Source: Lishizhenia sp. | GTDB taxonomy: Bacteria > Bacteroidota > Bacteroidia > Flavobacteriales_D > Crocinitomicaceae | Length of the DNA: 6,577 nucleotides | Assembly: GCA_007117055.1 (NCBI GenBank) | Contig: SKHH01000207.1 | Location: 1 to 6,577, forward strand | Direction: 5' to 3' | In this document: positions 1 to 6,488 of the stretch, piece by piece | Layout of the letters: every line of letters starts with the position of its first letter | How positions within the stretch are numbered: position 1 is the first letter of the stretch | Made by a program: the position numbers and the translations under genes | The notes under the pieces: model-generated | The model's database searches: none | Told to the model about the DNA's origin: nothing | The model's input: the letters and a program-made list of their open reading frames with translations, nothing else

Positions 1-18
1 ATTCAGCGGGCTTTTTTT
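1..18 (+). terminator. 3' half of a Rho-independent hairpin, probably the trp leader attenuator (cut by window edge)
   Basis: The window opens with TCAGCGGGC followed directly by seven T residues (12-18), the usual form of the descending arm and U-tract of an intrinsic terminator. The matching ascending arm, expected to read like GCCCGCTGA, would lie before base 1 and cannot be seen. The T-tract ends only 22 nt before the trpE ATG. That position suits an attenuator in the operon's own leader better than the terminator of an unrelated upstream gene, but the latter is not excluded. The leader peptide with Trp codons that this model predicts is outside the window. Confidence 0.5.
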
Positions 19-40
19 ATGTTCTAAAATTCAAAAAACA

Positions 41-1432
41 ATGCACTATTCATTTAAAACAAATTTGGTAAAAACACTCAGTGACACCTTCACTCCTGTG
101 GGGTTGTTTTTAAAGTTAAGAGACCGTTTTCCGCACAGTTTCTTACTCGAAAGTTCGGAGTACAATACGAAGGAAAACAGCTTTTCTTACTTGTGTTTTG
201 ATCCCATTGCCACTTTTAAAGCAACCACCGAAAAAGTAACTCAAGAATTTCCGAATGGAGATAAGTTAGAAACCCCAGTAAAAGGAGAAAACATAGCCTC
301 TTTGTTGCATGAGTTTTCGCAACAGTTTAAGACGGAACGGCATGATTTGGGTTTCGTGACAAGTGGACTTTTTGGTTATACCTCCTACAATGCTATTCCG
401 CTATTTGAAGATATAAACTTCCGTCATAGGGACTTTGACCTACCACTTATTCACTATCACTTTTTCCGTTTTATCATTGTGTTTAATCACTTCAAAAACG
501 AGTTGTTTATCGTAGAACAACAAGCGCCAAATGAGCCTTCAAAAATGAAAGAGATAGAGCATTTCATTACGAACCGTTCTGTACCCACTTTTCCCTTTGC
601 AACAGTGGGTCAAGAGAAGTCCAATTTTTCCGATGATGAATTTCTTGAGAAAATAAAAATAGGGAAAAAGCATTGCTTCTTGGGCGATGTATTTCAAGTT
701 GTTTTTGCACGAAAGTTTCGACAAAAGTTTAAAGGCGACGAATTCAATGTATATCGTGCACTACGCTCCATAAATCCATCTCCTTACCTTTTTTACTTTG
801 ATTATGGAAGTTTTAAATTATTTGGCTCTTCGCCAGAAGCACAATTGACAATACATAATCACAAAGCCACGATTAACCCAATAGCAGGTACGTTTAAACG
901 AACAGGAAATGTAGCGGAAGATAATGCCTTAGCAGAGGAGTTATCAAACGATCCTAAGGAAAATGCAGAACATGTCATGTTAGTAGATTTGGCACGAAAC
1001 GATCTAAGTGTGTTGAGTAAAAATGTGGCTGTTCAAAGCTTTAAAAAAGTTGAATTTTACTCCCATGTTATTCACCTTGTATCCAAGGTTACTGCTCAAT
1101 TAGAAAAAAATGTTAACCCAATAGAAGTATTAGGACATACCTATCCAGCGGGCACTTTATCTGGAGCACCTAAATACAAAGCGATGGAGTTAATCGACAA
1201 ACACGAACCAGAGAGTCGCGGATTTTATGGGGGTGTAGTAGGAATAATTGGATTAGACGGCAGCTTTAATCACGCGATTTTTATTCGCTCATTTTTGAGC
1301 CGAAACAACACCTTACATTATCAAGCTGGATGCGGAATTGTGTCCAAATCAGAAGAACAAAGTGAATTACAAGAAGTAGCCAATAAGCTGGTGGCATTGC
1401 GAAAAGCAATTGCACTTGCAGGTGAAATATAA
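41..1432 (+). CDS. trpE: Anthranilate synthase component I (TrpE)
   Basis: This cytoplasmic enzyme aminates chorismate and eliminates pyruvate to give anthranilate, using ammonia from TrpG; it is the committed and normally feedback-inhibited step. At 463 aa it has the family's usual length. The N-terminal domain carries LLESS (35-39), the family's tryptophan-binding inhibition motif, so feedback control is probably retained. The chorismate-binding domain shows GDVFQVV (215-221), NPSPY (245-249), SSPE (263-266), PIAGT (280-284), EH plus DLARND (310-321), PAGTLSGAPK (369-378), GGVVG (397-401) and QAGCGIV (428-434), with E442 placed like the C-terminal metal-binding Glu. Ala282 in PIAGT, rather than the Lys of PIKGT, argues for anthranilate synthase over aminodeoxychorismate synthase (PabB), as does the operon. 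The ATG at 41 follows an A-rich leader and starts the protein where homologues start. The protein has no Trp and 44 Phe. trpG follows after 21 nt. Confidence 0.98.
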   Translation: MHYSFKTNLVKTLSDTFTPVGLFLKLRDRFPHSFLLESSEYNTKENSFSYLCFDPIATFKATTEKVTQEFPNGDKLETPVKGENIASLLHEFSQQFKTERHDLGFVTSGLFGYTSYNAIPLFEDINFRHRDFDLPLIHYHFFRFIIVFNHFKNELFIVEQQAPNEPSKMKEIEHFITNRSVPTFPFATVGQEKSNFSDDEFLEKIKIGKKHCFLGDVFQVVFARKFRQKFKGDEFNVYRALRSINPSPYLFYFDYGSFKLFGSSPEAQLTIHNHKATINPIAGTFKRTGNVAEDNALAEELSNDPKENAEHVMLVDLARNDLSVLSKNVAVQSFKKVEFYSHVIHLVSKVTAQLEKNVNPIEVLGHTYPAGTLSGAPKYKAMELIDKHEPESRGFYGGVVGIIGLDGSFNHAIFIRSFLSRNNTLHYQAGCGIVSKSEEQSELQEVANKLVALRKAIALAGEI

Positions 1433-1453
1433 CTAACATTAAAAAATGAAATA

Positions 1454-2020
1454 ATGCGCATATTAGTAGTAAACAATTACGATTCATTCGTGTATAATCT
1501 CGTCCATATTTTATATGAATTGGGTGTTCAAGACATCGAAGTAGTAAAAAACGACAAAATAGACATCAACCAAGTACAACACTTTGAAAAGCTCTTGCTC
1601 TCCCCTGGACCTGGAATACCTGAAGATGCTGGATTAATGCCAGAAATCATTCAAAAATTCAGTCATCAGAAGAGCATATTAGGTGTTTGTTTAGGACACC
1701 AAGCCATTGCTGCTCATTTTGGTGCTCCTTTATTTAATTTGAAGTCTCCATTACACGGTGTATCTTCCCAAATATCTCATTTTGAAAACGATTACTTTTT
1801 TCAAAACGTACCCAGTAACTTTAAGATCGGTCACTACCATTCATGGGCGGTTTCCAATGAACTACCAGCAGAATTGGAGGTTACAGCAACGGATGATTCG
1901 GGAATGATTATGGCACTAAAACATAAAACCTTCGATGTTCGAGGGGTTCAATTTCACCCTGAATCCGTGTTGACGGAGCACGGTAAGACCATGTTATTCA
2001 ATTGGATTAATCATAAATAA
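1454..2020 (+). CDS. trpG: Anthranilate synthase component II, glutamine amidotransferase (TrpG)
   Basis: This class I glutamine amidotransferase hydrolyses glutamine and passes ammonia to TrpE. At 188 aa it is a free-standing subunit, fused neither to TrpE nor to TrpD. Visible motifs are NYDSF (8-12), the oxyanion-hole stretch LSPGPG (49-54), the nucleophile elbow GVCLGHQ with Cys79 (77-83), and the rest of the triad, His168 and Glu170, in QFHPES (166-171). The segment before the triad reads GHYHSW (126-131), where many relatives have GRYHS(L/W). In some bacteria one TrpG-type subunit also serves PabB for folate synthesis; whether this one does cannot be seen here. The ATG at 1454 shares its A with the stop of a two-codon ATG-AAA-TAA frame (1446-1454). 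It carries two of the operon's four Trp residues (W131, W184). Confidence 0.97.
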   Translation: MRILVVNNYDSFVYNLVHILYELGVQDIEVVKNDKIDINQVQHFEKLLLSPGPGIPEDAGLMPEIIQKFSHQKSILGVCLGHQAIAAHFGAPLFNLKSPLHGVSSQISHFENDYFFQNVPSNFKIGHYHSWAVSNELPAELEVTATDDSGMIMALKHKTFDVRGVQFHPESVLTEHGKTMLFNWINHK

Positions 2021-2029
2021 TTTATTAAA

Positions 2030-3022
2030 ATGAAAGAAATTTTAGAATACCTGTACGAACATGGAACTTTTTCTTACGAGAAGGCCAAAGAAATTTTAAC
2101 CAATATGGCAGCGGGTTCATACAATGATGCACAAGTAGCGTCGTTTATTACGGCCATCATTATGCGGAAAATTACCTTAGAAGAACTCAAAGGGTTTAGA
2201 GATGGGTTAAAAGAGTTGTCCACACAAGTAGATTTATCTGCTTATCGTCCTATGGATGTATGTGGAACAGGAGGAGATGGAAAGAACACATTTAATATTT
2301 CCACATTGAGTGCTTTTGTCGTAGCTGCATGTGGAATTCCAGTTGCCAAACATGGAAACTATGGTGTATCGTCCGTTTCTGGTTCATCCAATGTGTTGGA
2401 GCATTTAGGTATGCGTTTTCAAACAGATCCGCAATTGATAGAACAACAGCTAAAAGAAACCAATTTATGTTTTTTACATGCTCCTTTGTTTCATCCAGCG
2501 ATGAAAAGTGTCGCGCCAGTGCGTAAACAGTTGGGCGTTAAAACTTTTTTTAATATGCTCGGACCACTTGTGAACCCCGCCTCTCCAACAGTTCAGTTGG
2601 TAGGAGTATTCAACTTGGAATTGGCACGTTTATATCATTACCTGTTTCAAGCAGAAGAAATGCAATTTAGCATTATTCACGGCCATAATGGCTTTGATGA
2701 AGTTTCATTAACCGATACTTGTCGCATCATTTCCAACGATGAAGAACTCGATATTGAACCCAGTTATTTTTCGTATGATTATTTGAAGGAAGAACAACTA
2801 AAAGGAGGAGACACTGTTGCTTCATCGGCTCAATTATTTATGCATATTTTGAATGCAAAAGGAACAGAAGCACAAAATAGCGTAGTAATTGCCAATAGTG
2901 CTTTAGCCATAAAGACCTATTTTCCCAAGCTTTCTATTCAAGAGGCAAAAGAACAAGCAGAAACAGCTTTGTTGGGAAAAAAAGCACTCGAAGTATTTCA
3001 TCAATTAAAAAAACTAGCATGA
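2030..3022 (+). CDS. trpD: Anthranilate phosphoribosyltransferase (TrpD)
   Basis: Transfers the phosphoribosyl group of PRPP to anthranilate, giving N-(5'-phosphoribosyl)anthranilate and pyrophosphate. The 330 aa are typical for a stand-alone TrpD. An N-terminal helical region (about 1-70) is followed by the PRPP-binding glycine-rich motif CGTGGDG (78-84), then NISTLSAF (89-96), KHGN (107-110), HAPLFHPAMK (150-159), and the anthranilate-site segment VRKQLGVKTFFNMLGPLVNP (164-183) with Arg165. The acidic Mg2+-site pair is Asp223-Glu224 in GFDE (221-224). This is the class of nucleoside-phosphorylase-like transferases; the operon setting and the exact motifs favour TrpD over thymidine phosphorylase or YbiB-like relatives. 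The ATG at 2030 is 9 nt after the trpG stop with an AT-rich leader. The last codons overlap the trpC start by 4 nt (ATGA). There are no Trp residues. Confidence 0.97.
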   Translation: MKEILEYLYEHGTFSYEKAKEILTNMAAGSYNDAQVASFITAIIMRKITLEELKGFRDGLKELSTQVDLSAYRPMDVCGTGGDGKNTFNISTLSAFVVAACGIPVAKHGNYGVSSVSGSSNVLEHLGMRFQTDPQLIEQQLKETNLCFLHAPLFHPAMKSVAPVRKQLGVKTFFNMLGPLVNPASPTVQLVGVFNLELARLYHYLFQAEEMQFSIIHGHNGFDEVSLTDTCRIISNDEELDIEPSYFSYDYLKEEQLKGGDTVASSAQLFMHILNAKGTEAQNSVVIANSALAIKTYFPKLSIQEAKEQAETALLGKKALEVFHQLKKLA

Positions 3023-3807
3023 CTATTTTAGACACTATTGTTGTAGCTAAAAAAGAAGAAGTTGCAACAAAAAAGAAACACTCCCCTATTGTTGAAATGG
3101 AAAAATCTCCGTATTTTAAGGCGAGCTGTTATTCATTAAAAGAACACATAAAAGACCCCTCGAAACAGGGGATTATCGCAGAATTCAAACGAAGATCTCC
3201 TTCAAAAGGCATCATCCATGAAGGCGCTTGTCCAAAAACAATTACACAAGGGTATATCCAAGCCGGGGCATCAGTTTTATCGGTGTTGACAGATCACTCG
3301 TTTTTTGGCGCACAAGAAAATGATTTTTCTATTGCTCGTGAATCGAATTCATCTCCCATATTGCGCAAAGAATTTATAATTGACGAATACCAAGTCATAG
3401 AATCAAAAGCCATGGGTGCAGACGCTATTTTACTCATTGCTAAAATTCTTACCGTTGCAGAAATTAAGAAATTTGCAGGTTTGGCAAAAAACTTAGGTAT
3501 GGAAGTTTTTCTTGAAACACATAACGAGCAAGAAGTGCGCCATGCTGCTGATTTGGAAGTTGATTTGATAGGGATTAACAATAGAAACTTAAACACCTTT
3601 GAAGTAGATGTAGAAAATAGCATACGACTTGCGCAACAGTTACCTCCACACGTACTTAAAATTGCAGAAAGTGGAATTAGTTCAGTTCCTCTATTCAACA
3701 CCTTAAAAGAAAATGGATTTGACGGCTTTTTAATAGGTGAGTATTTTATGAGAGACCCTCAACCCGCAGAAAAATGTAAATCATTCATTCAATCTTTAGC
3801 GGTATGA
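3019..3807 (+). CDS. trpC: Indole-3-glycerol-phosphate synthase (TrpC)
   Basis: Closes the indole ring: CdRP is decarboxylated and dehydrated to indole-3-glycerol phosphate. It is a 262-aa (beta/alpha)8 barrel with the short N-terminal helical extension of the family (MTILDTIVVAKKEEV, 1-15). Catalytic positions, judged by motif against the well-studied Sulfolobus enzyme, are all present: Glu55 and Lys57 in IAEFKRRSPSKG (53-64), Lys117 in LRKEF (115-119), Glu166 in LETH (165-168), Asn187 in GINNRNL (185-191), and Glu217-Ser218 in AESGI (216-220). LTDHSFFGA (90-98) and IDEYQVIESKAMGADAILLI (121-140) are further signatures. It is not fused to TrpF, unlike the enterobacterial TrpCF. The ATG at 3019 overlaps the trpD stop in ATGA, and the gene's own stop overlaps trpF in the same way, implying translational coupling at both ends. 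No Trp residues. Confidence 0.97.
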   Translation: MTILDTIVVAKKEEVATKKKHSPIVEMEKSPYFKASCYSLKEHIKDPSKQGIIAEFKRRSPSKGIIHEGACPKTITQGYIQAGASVLSVLTDHSFFGAQENDFSIARESNSSPILRKEFIIDEYQVIESKAMGADAILLIAKILTVAEIKKFAGLAKNLGMEVFLETHNEQEVRHAADLEVDLIGINNRNLNTFEVDVENSIRLAQQLPPHVLKIAESGISSVPLFNTLKENGFDGFLIGEYFMRDPQPAEKCKSFIQSLAV

Positions 3808-4430
3808 TTATAAAGGTATGTGGCTTAAAATACCAAGAGAACATTGAAGAATTGTCGCTTCTGAATTTGGATATGATGGGGTTTATTTTTTATGCAAAAT
3901 CGAAGCGCTTTGTAGGAAATACATTGGAAAAATCGATACTAAAGGATCTACCTGAACACATCAAAAAAATAGCCGTTGTTGTAAATGAAACAATTGAAAA
4001 TTGTATTGCAATTATGCAGGAATATCCATTTGATTACTTACAGTTACACGGTGATGAATCCGCTACATATTGCGCGCAAATTAAATCGGAAGGAATTGCC
4101 GTAATAAAAGCGTTTAGTGTCGATGAGCAATTTGACTTTCAGTTAACAACGGCATATGAACCCCATTGCGATTATTTTCTGTTTGATACAAAAGGCAAAG
4201 AAAAGGGAGGGAATGGTGTTGCATTTGATTGGAGTGTTTTAAACAACTATATGGGTAAGCTTCCTTTTATTCTCAGCGGAGGATTAGGACCGTCGAATAT
4301 AGAAAGAGCTACTCAAATTCCACATAAAAAAATGATAGGATTGGATATCAATAGCCAACTTGAAGAATCACCGGCATTGAAATCTGTTCCGTTAACAGCA
4401 GAAATTATAAACTATGTAAAAAAGATGTAA
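3804..4430 (+). CDS. trpF: Phosphoribosylanthranilate isomerase (TrpF)
   Basis: Catalyses the Amadori rearrangement of phosphoribosylanthranilate to CdRP, the substrate of TrpC. It is a 208-aa monofunctional barrel. KVCGL (4-8) holds the general base Cys6, and Asp128 in FLFDT (125-129) matches the general acid. QLHGDE (80-85), GGNGVAFDW (135-143) and LSGGLGPSNI (158-167) are further family segments. Two motifs drift from the common form: the usual SPR turn reads SKR (33-35), and the late 'D-x-N-S-G-x-E ... P-G-x-K' region reads DINSQLE (181-187) and SPALKS (189-194). I believe related Bacteroidota sequences also vary at the SG position, so this is probably lineage drift, not loss of function. 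Its start overlaps the trpC stop by 4 nt, and trpB begins 1 nt after its TAA. One Trp (W143). Confidence 0.96.
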   Translation: MIIKVCGLKYQENIEELSLLNLDMMGFIFYAKSKRFVGNTLEKSILKDLPEHIKKIAVVVNETIENCIAIMQEYPFDYLQLHGDESATYCAQIKSEGIAVIKAFSVDEQFDFQLTTAYEPHCDYFLFDTKGKEKGGNGVAFDWSVLNNYMGKLPFILSGGLGPSNIERATQIPHKKMIGLDINSQLEESPALKSVPLTAEIINYVKKM

Positions 4431-4431
4431 G

Positions 4432-5622
4432 ATGATGAAATTTAAACCAACAGAAAACGGGTTTTATGGAGAATTTGGTGGGGCATTTATACCAGAAATG
4501 TTATACCCTAATGTGAAAGAACTCCAAGAGAAATACCTTGATATCATTTATTCGGATGAGTTTCAAAAAGCATTTAAGGATCTTTTGAAAGATTATGTTG
4601 GAAGGCCCACACCGCTTTTTTACTCATCAAATCTTTCAGCACTTTTAGGCGCCCAAATCTATTTAAAAAGAGAAGATTTAAATCATACTGGAGCGCATAA
4701 AATCAATAATGCTATCGGTCAAGTCTTGTTAGCTAAAAAGCTCAATAAGAAACGAATCATTGCTGAAACAGGAGCTGGACAACACGGAGTTGCTACCGCT
4801 ACAGCTTGCGCATTGCTCAATATCGAATGCGTGATTTTTATGGGTGAGATAGATATCCAGCGACAAAAACCAAATGTGGAGCGTATGCAAATGTTGGGGG
4901 CAAAGGTAGTAGCGGCAACAAGCGGAAGTAAAACCTTAAAAGATGCAACGAATGAAGCCATAAGAGAATGGATTAATAATCCGGTAGATACGCATTATGT
5001 TATTGGGTCAGTGGTAGGGCCACATCCATTCCCGGATATGGTAACGCGATTTCAGTCGATTATAAGCGAAGAGATTCGTGTTCAGCTATCCGAGAAAACA
5101 GGAAATCCAGATCCAGATTATGTAATTGCGTGTATTGGAGGAGGAAGCAATGCTATTGGAGCGTTTTATCATTTTATCGATAACGGTAAAACAAAATTAA
5201 TAGCTGTAGAAGCTGGTGGTGAAGGAGTTACTAGCGGAAAGACAGCTGCCACAATTGCTTTAGGTAAAAAAGGGATTATCCATGGAAGTAAAACGTATTT
5301 AATTCAAACAAACGACGGTCAAATCTTTGAGCCTCATTCCATTTCAGCAGGATTAGATTATCCCGGTATTGGTCCTGTGCATGCCTATTTGCATGATAAA
5401 GGTAGTGTGGAAGTGGTAAGTGTTACAGATAAGGAAGCGCTTGATGCGGCATTCCAATTGACAAAATTAGACGGAATTATGCCCGCATTAGAATCGGCAC
5501 ACGCATTAGCTCACCTAACAAAGATGAACTTAAATAAAAAAGATGTAGTCGTAGTTAATTTATCCGGAAGAGGAGATAAAGATATGCAAACCTTTCAAAA
5601 GCACCATAGCCATGAAGAATAG
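4432..5622 (+). CDS. trpB: Tryptophan synthase beta chain (TrpB)
   Basis: This PLP enzyme condenses indole, channelled from TrpA, with L-serine to make L-tryptophan. At 396 aa it fits the TrpB1 type that pairs with TrpA, not the longer TrpB2 type. The N-terminus GFYGEFGGAFIPE (10-22) is characteristic. The PLP Schiff-base lysine is Lys90 in LNHTGAHKINN (83-93), and the catalytic Glu112 lies in AETGAGQHG (111-119). GGGSNA (236-241) is the cofactor-phosphate loop, LDYPGIGP (308-315) belongs to the conformational region, and ALESAH (352-357) and LSGRGDKD (377-384) complete the site, with Ser378 placed to contact the PLP ring nitrogen. The start is ambiguous: ATGATG at 4432 and 4435 follows the trpF stop after one G, and the second Met gives MKFKPTENGFYGEF, which resembles homologues equally well. 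The His-rich tail (HHSHEE) coincides with the overlap with trpA. Confidence 0.98.
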   Translation: MMKFKPTENGFYGEFGGAFIPEMLYPNVKELQEKYLDIIYSDEFQKAFKDLLKDYVGRPTPLFYSSNLSALLGAQIYLKREDLNHTGAHKINNAIGQVLLAKKLNKKRIIAETGAGQHGVATATACALLNIECVIFMGEIDIQRQKPNVERMQMLGAKVVAATSGSKTLKDATNEAIREWINNPVDTHYVIGSVVGPHPFPDMVTRFQSIISEEIRVQLSEKTGNPDPDYVIACIGGGSNAIGAFYHFIDNGKTKLIAVEAGGEGVTSGKTAATIALGKKGIIHGSKTYLIQTNDGQIFEPHSISAGLDYPGIGPVHAYLHDKGSVEVVSVTDKEALDAAFQLTKLDGIMPALESAHALAHLTKMNLNKKDVVVVNLSGRGDKDMQTFQKHHSHEE

Positions 5623-6385
5623 AATAGAACAACTAATGGAGACAAAATCAAAGGATATTTTGTCGATTTATTTTACAGCGGGTTACCCACAGTTGGAAGA
5701 CACGCTTTCACTCGTTCAACACCTTGATAAAGCTGGGGTTGATATGATAGAAATTGGATTTCCATTTTCAGATCCACTAGCAGATGGTCCAGTAATTCAA
5801 GCTAGTAGCCAGCAAGCAATAGCAAATGGAATGAGTTTAAAAATAGTATTTGATCAATTGCGTACTCTGCGGGAAAAAACCAATATTCCAGTGTTATTAA
5901 TGGGTTATTTGAATCCGATTTTACAATATGGTGAAAAGGAATTTTTAACAACATGCCACGAAGTAGGAATCGATGGTTTAATCATTCCGGATATGCCTAT
6001 TGACTATTACCATGACCATTTTGAAGAAAATTGCCGCTCATTAGGATTATCGAATATCTTGTTAATCACCCCAGAAACGACCGAAGAACGAATACACTAT
6101 ATTGATCGTCAAACAACGGGGTTTATTTATATGGTATCTAGTAACAGCATAACAGGAGTAAACACAAAATTTAATGCCACTACAGCGTATTTCGAACGAA
6201 TTCGACAAATGAATTTAAGGCATCGCACAATGATTGGTTTTGGAATAAACAATCATGAAAGCTTTCTAAAAGCGTGTAATTATAGTTCGGGCGCGATAAT
6301 CGGAACAGCGTTTATTCAACATATTACAACACATGGAACGAGTTTTGAATCGGTTGAAGCTTTTGTAAAAAAAATAAAGTTCTAA
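5612..6385 (+). CDS. trpA: Tryptophan synthase alpha chain (TrpA)
   Basis: Cleaves indole-3-glycerol phosphate to indole and glyceraldehyde 3-phosphate and feeds indole through the tunnel to TrpB in the alpha2-beta2 complex. It is a 257-aa barrel, slightly shorter than the enterobacterial protein of about 268 aa. The catalytic acid and base Glu47 and Asp58 lie in MIEIGFPFSDPLADGP (45-60). YFTAGYP (20-26), LLMGYLNPI (95-103), IIPDMP (124-129), LITPETTEER (151-160) and IYMVSSNSITG with Tyr173 (172-182) are in order. The phosphate site is formed by GFGI (209-212) and GAIIGTAFI (227-235), where Thr232 replaces the Ser usual in GSA. The ATG at 5612 overlaps the end of trpB by 11 nt. An alternative Met9 at 5636 would leave a shorter N-terminal helix and break the coupling, so I prefer 5612. 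No Trp residues. A run of eight A (6367-6374) sits just before the stop. Confidence 0.97.
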   Translation: MKNRIEQLMETKSKDILSIYFTAGYPQLEDTLSLVQHLDKAGVDMIEIGFPFSDPLADGPVIQASSQQAIANGMSLKIVFDQLRTLREKTNIPVLLMGYLNPILQYGEKEFLTTCHEVGIDGLIIPDMPIDYYHDHFEENCRSLGLSNILLITPETTEERIHYIDRQTTGFIYMVSSNSITGVNTKFNATTAYFERIRQMNLRHRTMIGFGINNHESFLKACNYSSGAIIGTAFIQHITTHGTSFESVEAFVKKIKF

Positions 6386-6410
6386 CAACCTGTTTTCCCA
6401 ATTTCAACGC

Positions 6411-6441
6411 ATGACTAATTCGTATAAATCACGTATTTTTG
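6411..6441 (+). promoter_or_regulatory. Candidate Bacteroidota-type promoter (-7 TATTTTTG)
   Basis: TATTTTTG at 6434-6441 matches the Bacteroidota -7 consensus TAnnTTTG exactly. The -33 partner (TTG) is weaker: the best spaced candidate is ATG at 6411-6413, with a 20-nt spacer. Transcription would begin near 6447-6449 and leave a leader of roughly 120 nt before the possible ATG at 6567. It is the only exact TAnnTTTG I noticed on the plus strand in a by-eye scan, and it falls in the only sizeable gap between genes. Confidence 0.45.
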
Positions 6442-6473
6442 CAAAGCATTAACACCCGCTGAGTATTGATTTG

Positions 6474-6488
6474 TGAGAATCATTCTGA
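6474..6488. promoter_or_regulatory. Small palindrome resembling a Fur-type 7-1-7 operator
   Basis: AGAAT-C-ATTCT (6476-6486) is a perfect 5-1-5 palindrome. The 15-mer around it, TGAGAATCATTCTGA, agrees with the proteobacterial Fur 7-1-7 consensus TGATAATnATTATCA at 11 of 14 informative positions. It would lie about 30 nt inside the transcript from the candidate promoter at 6434, where a repressor could block transcription of the next gene. Fur operator sequences in Bacteroidota are less well defined, so this is a resemblance only. Confidence 0.2.

Noticed and set aside
539..724. Minus-strand open frame of 61 codons inside trpE
   Set aside because: It lies wholly within a clear trpE coding frame on the other strand and resembles no family I know; it is a shadow.
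41..1432. Could the first gene be pabB (aminodeoxychorismate synthase)?
   Set aside because: It has PIAGT rather than PIKGT, the LLES Trp-binding motif, and heads a complete trp operon, so TrpE is preferred.
1281..1487. Minus-strand open frame of 68 codons with hydrophobic stretches across the trpE/trpG junction
   Set aside because: The hydrophobic look comes from the complement of charged, A-rich codons at the trpE end; it overlaps two certain genes and has no supporting start or family.
2329..2526. Alternative plus-strand frame inside trpD
   Set aside because: It sits in another frame of a well-supported TrpD, with low-quality composition and no recognisable motif.
3294..3701. Minus-strand open frame of 135 codons inside trpC
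   Set aside because: The longest shadow frame, but it is fully antisense to conserved TrpC catalytic motifs and its Ser-rich composition is typical of antisense translation.
4719..4961. Minus-strand open frame of 80 codons inside trpB
   Set aside because: Antisense to the TrpB active-site region, with no independent evidence.
6367..6374. Run of eight A near the end of trpA as a frameshifting site
   Set aside because: It lies four codons before the stop, so slippage would change only the tail; A-runs are common in this AT-rich DNA.
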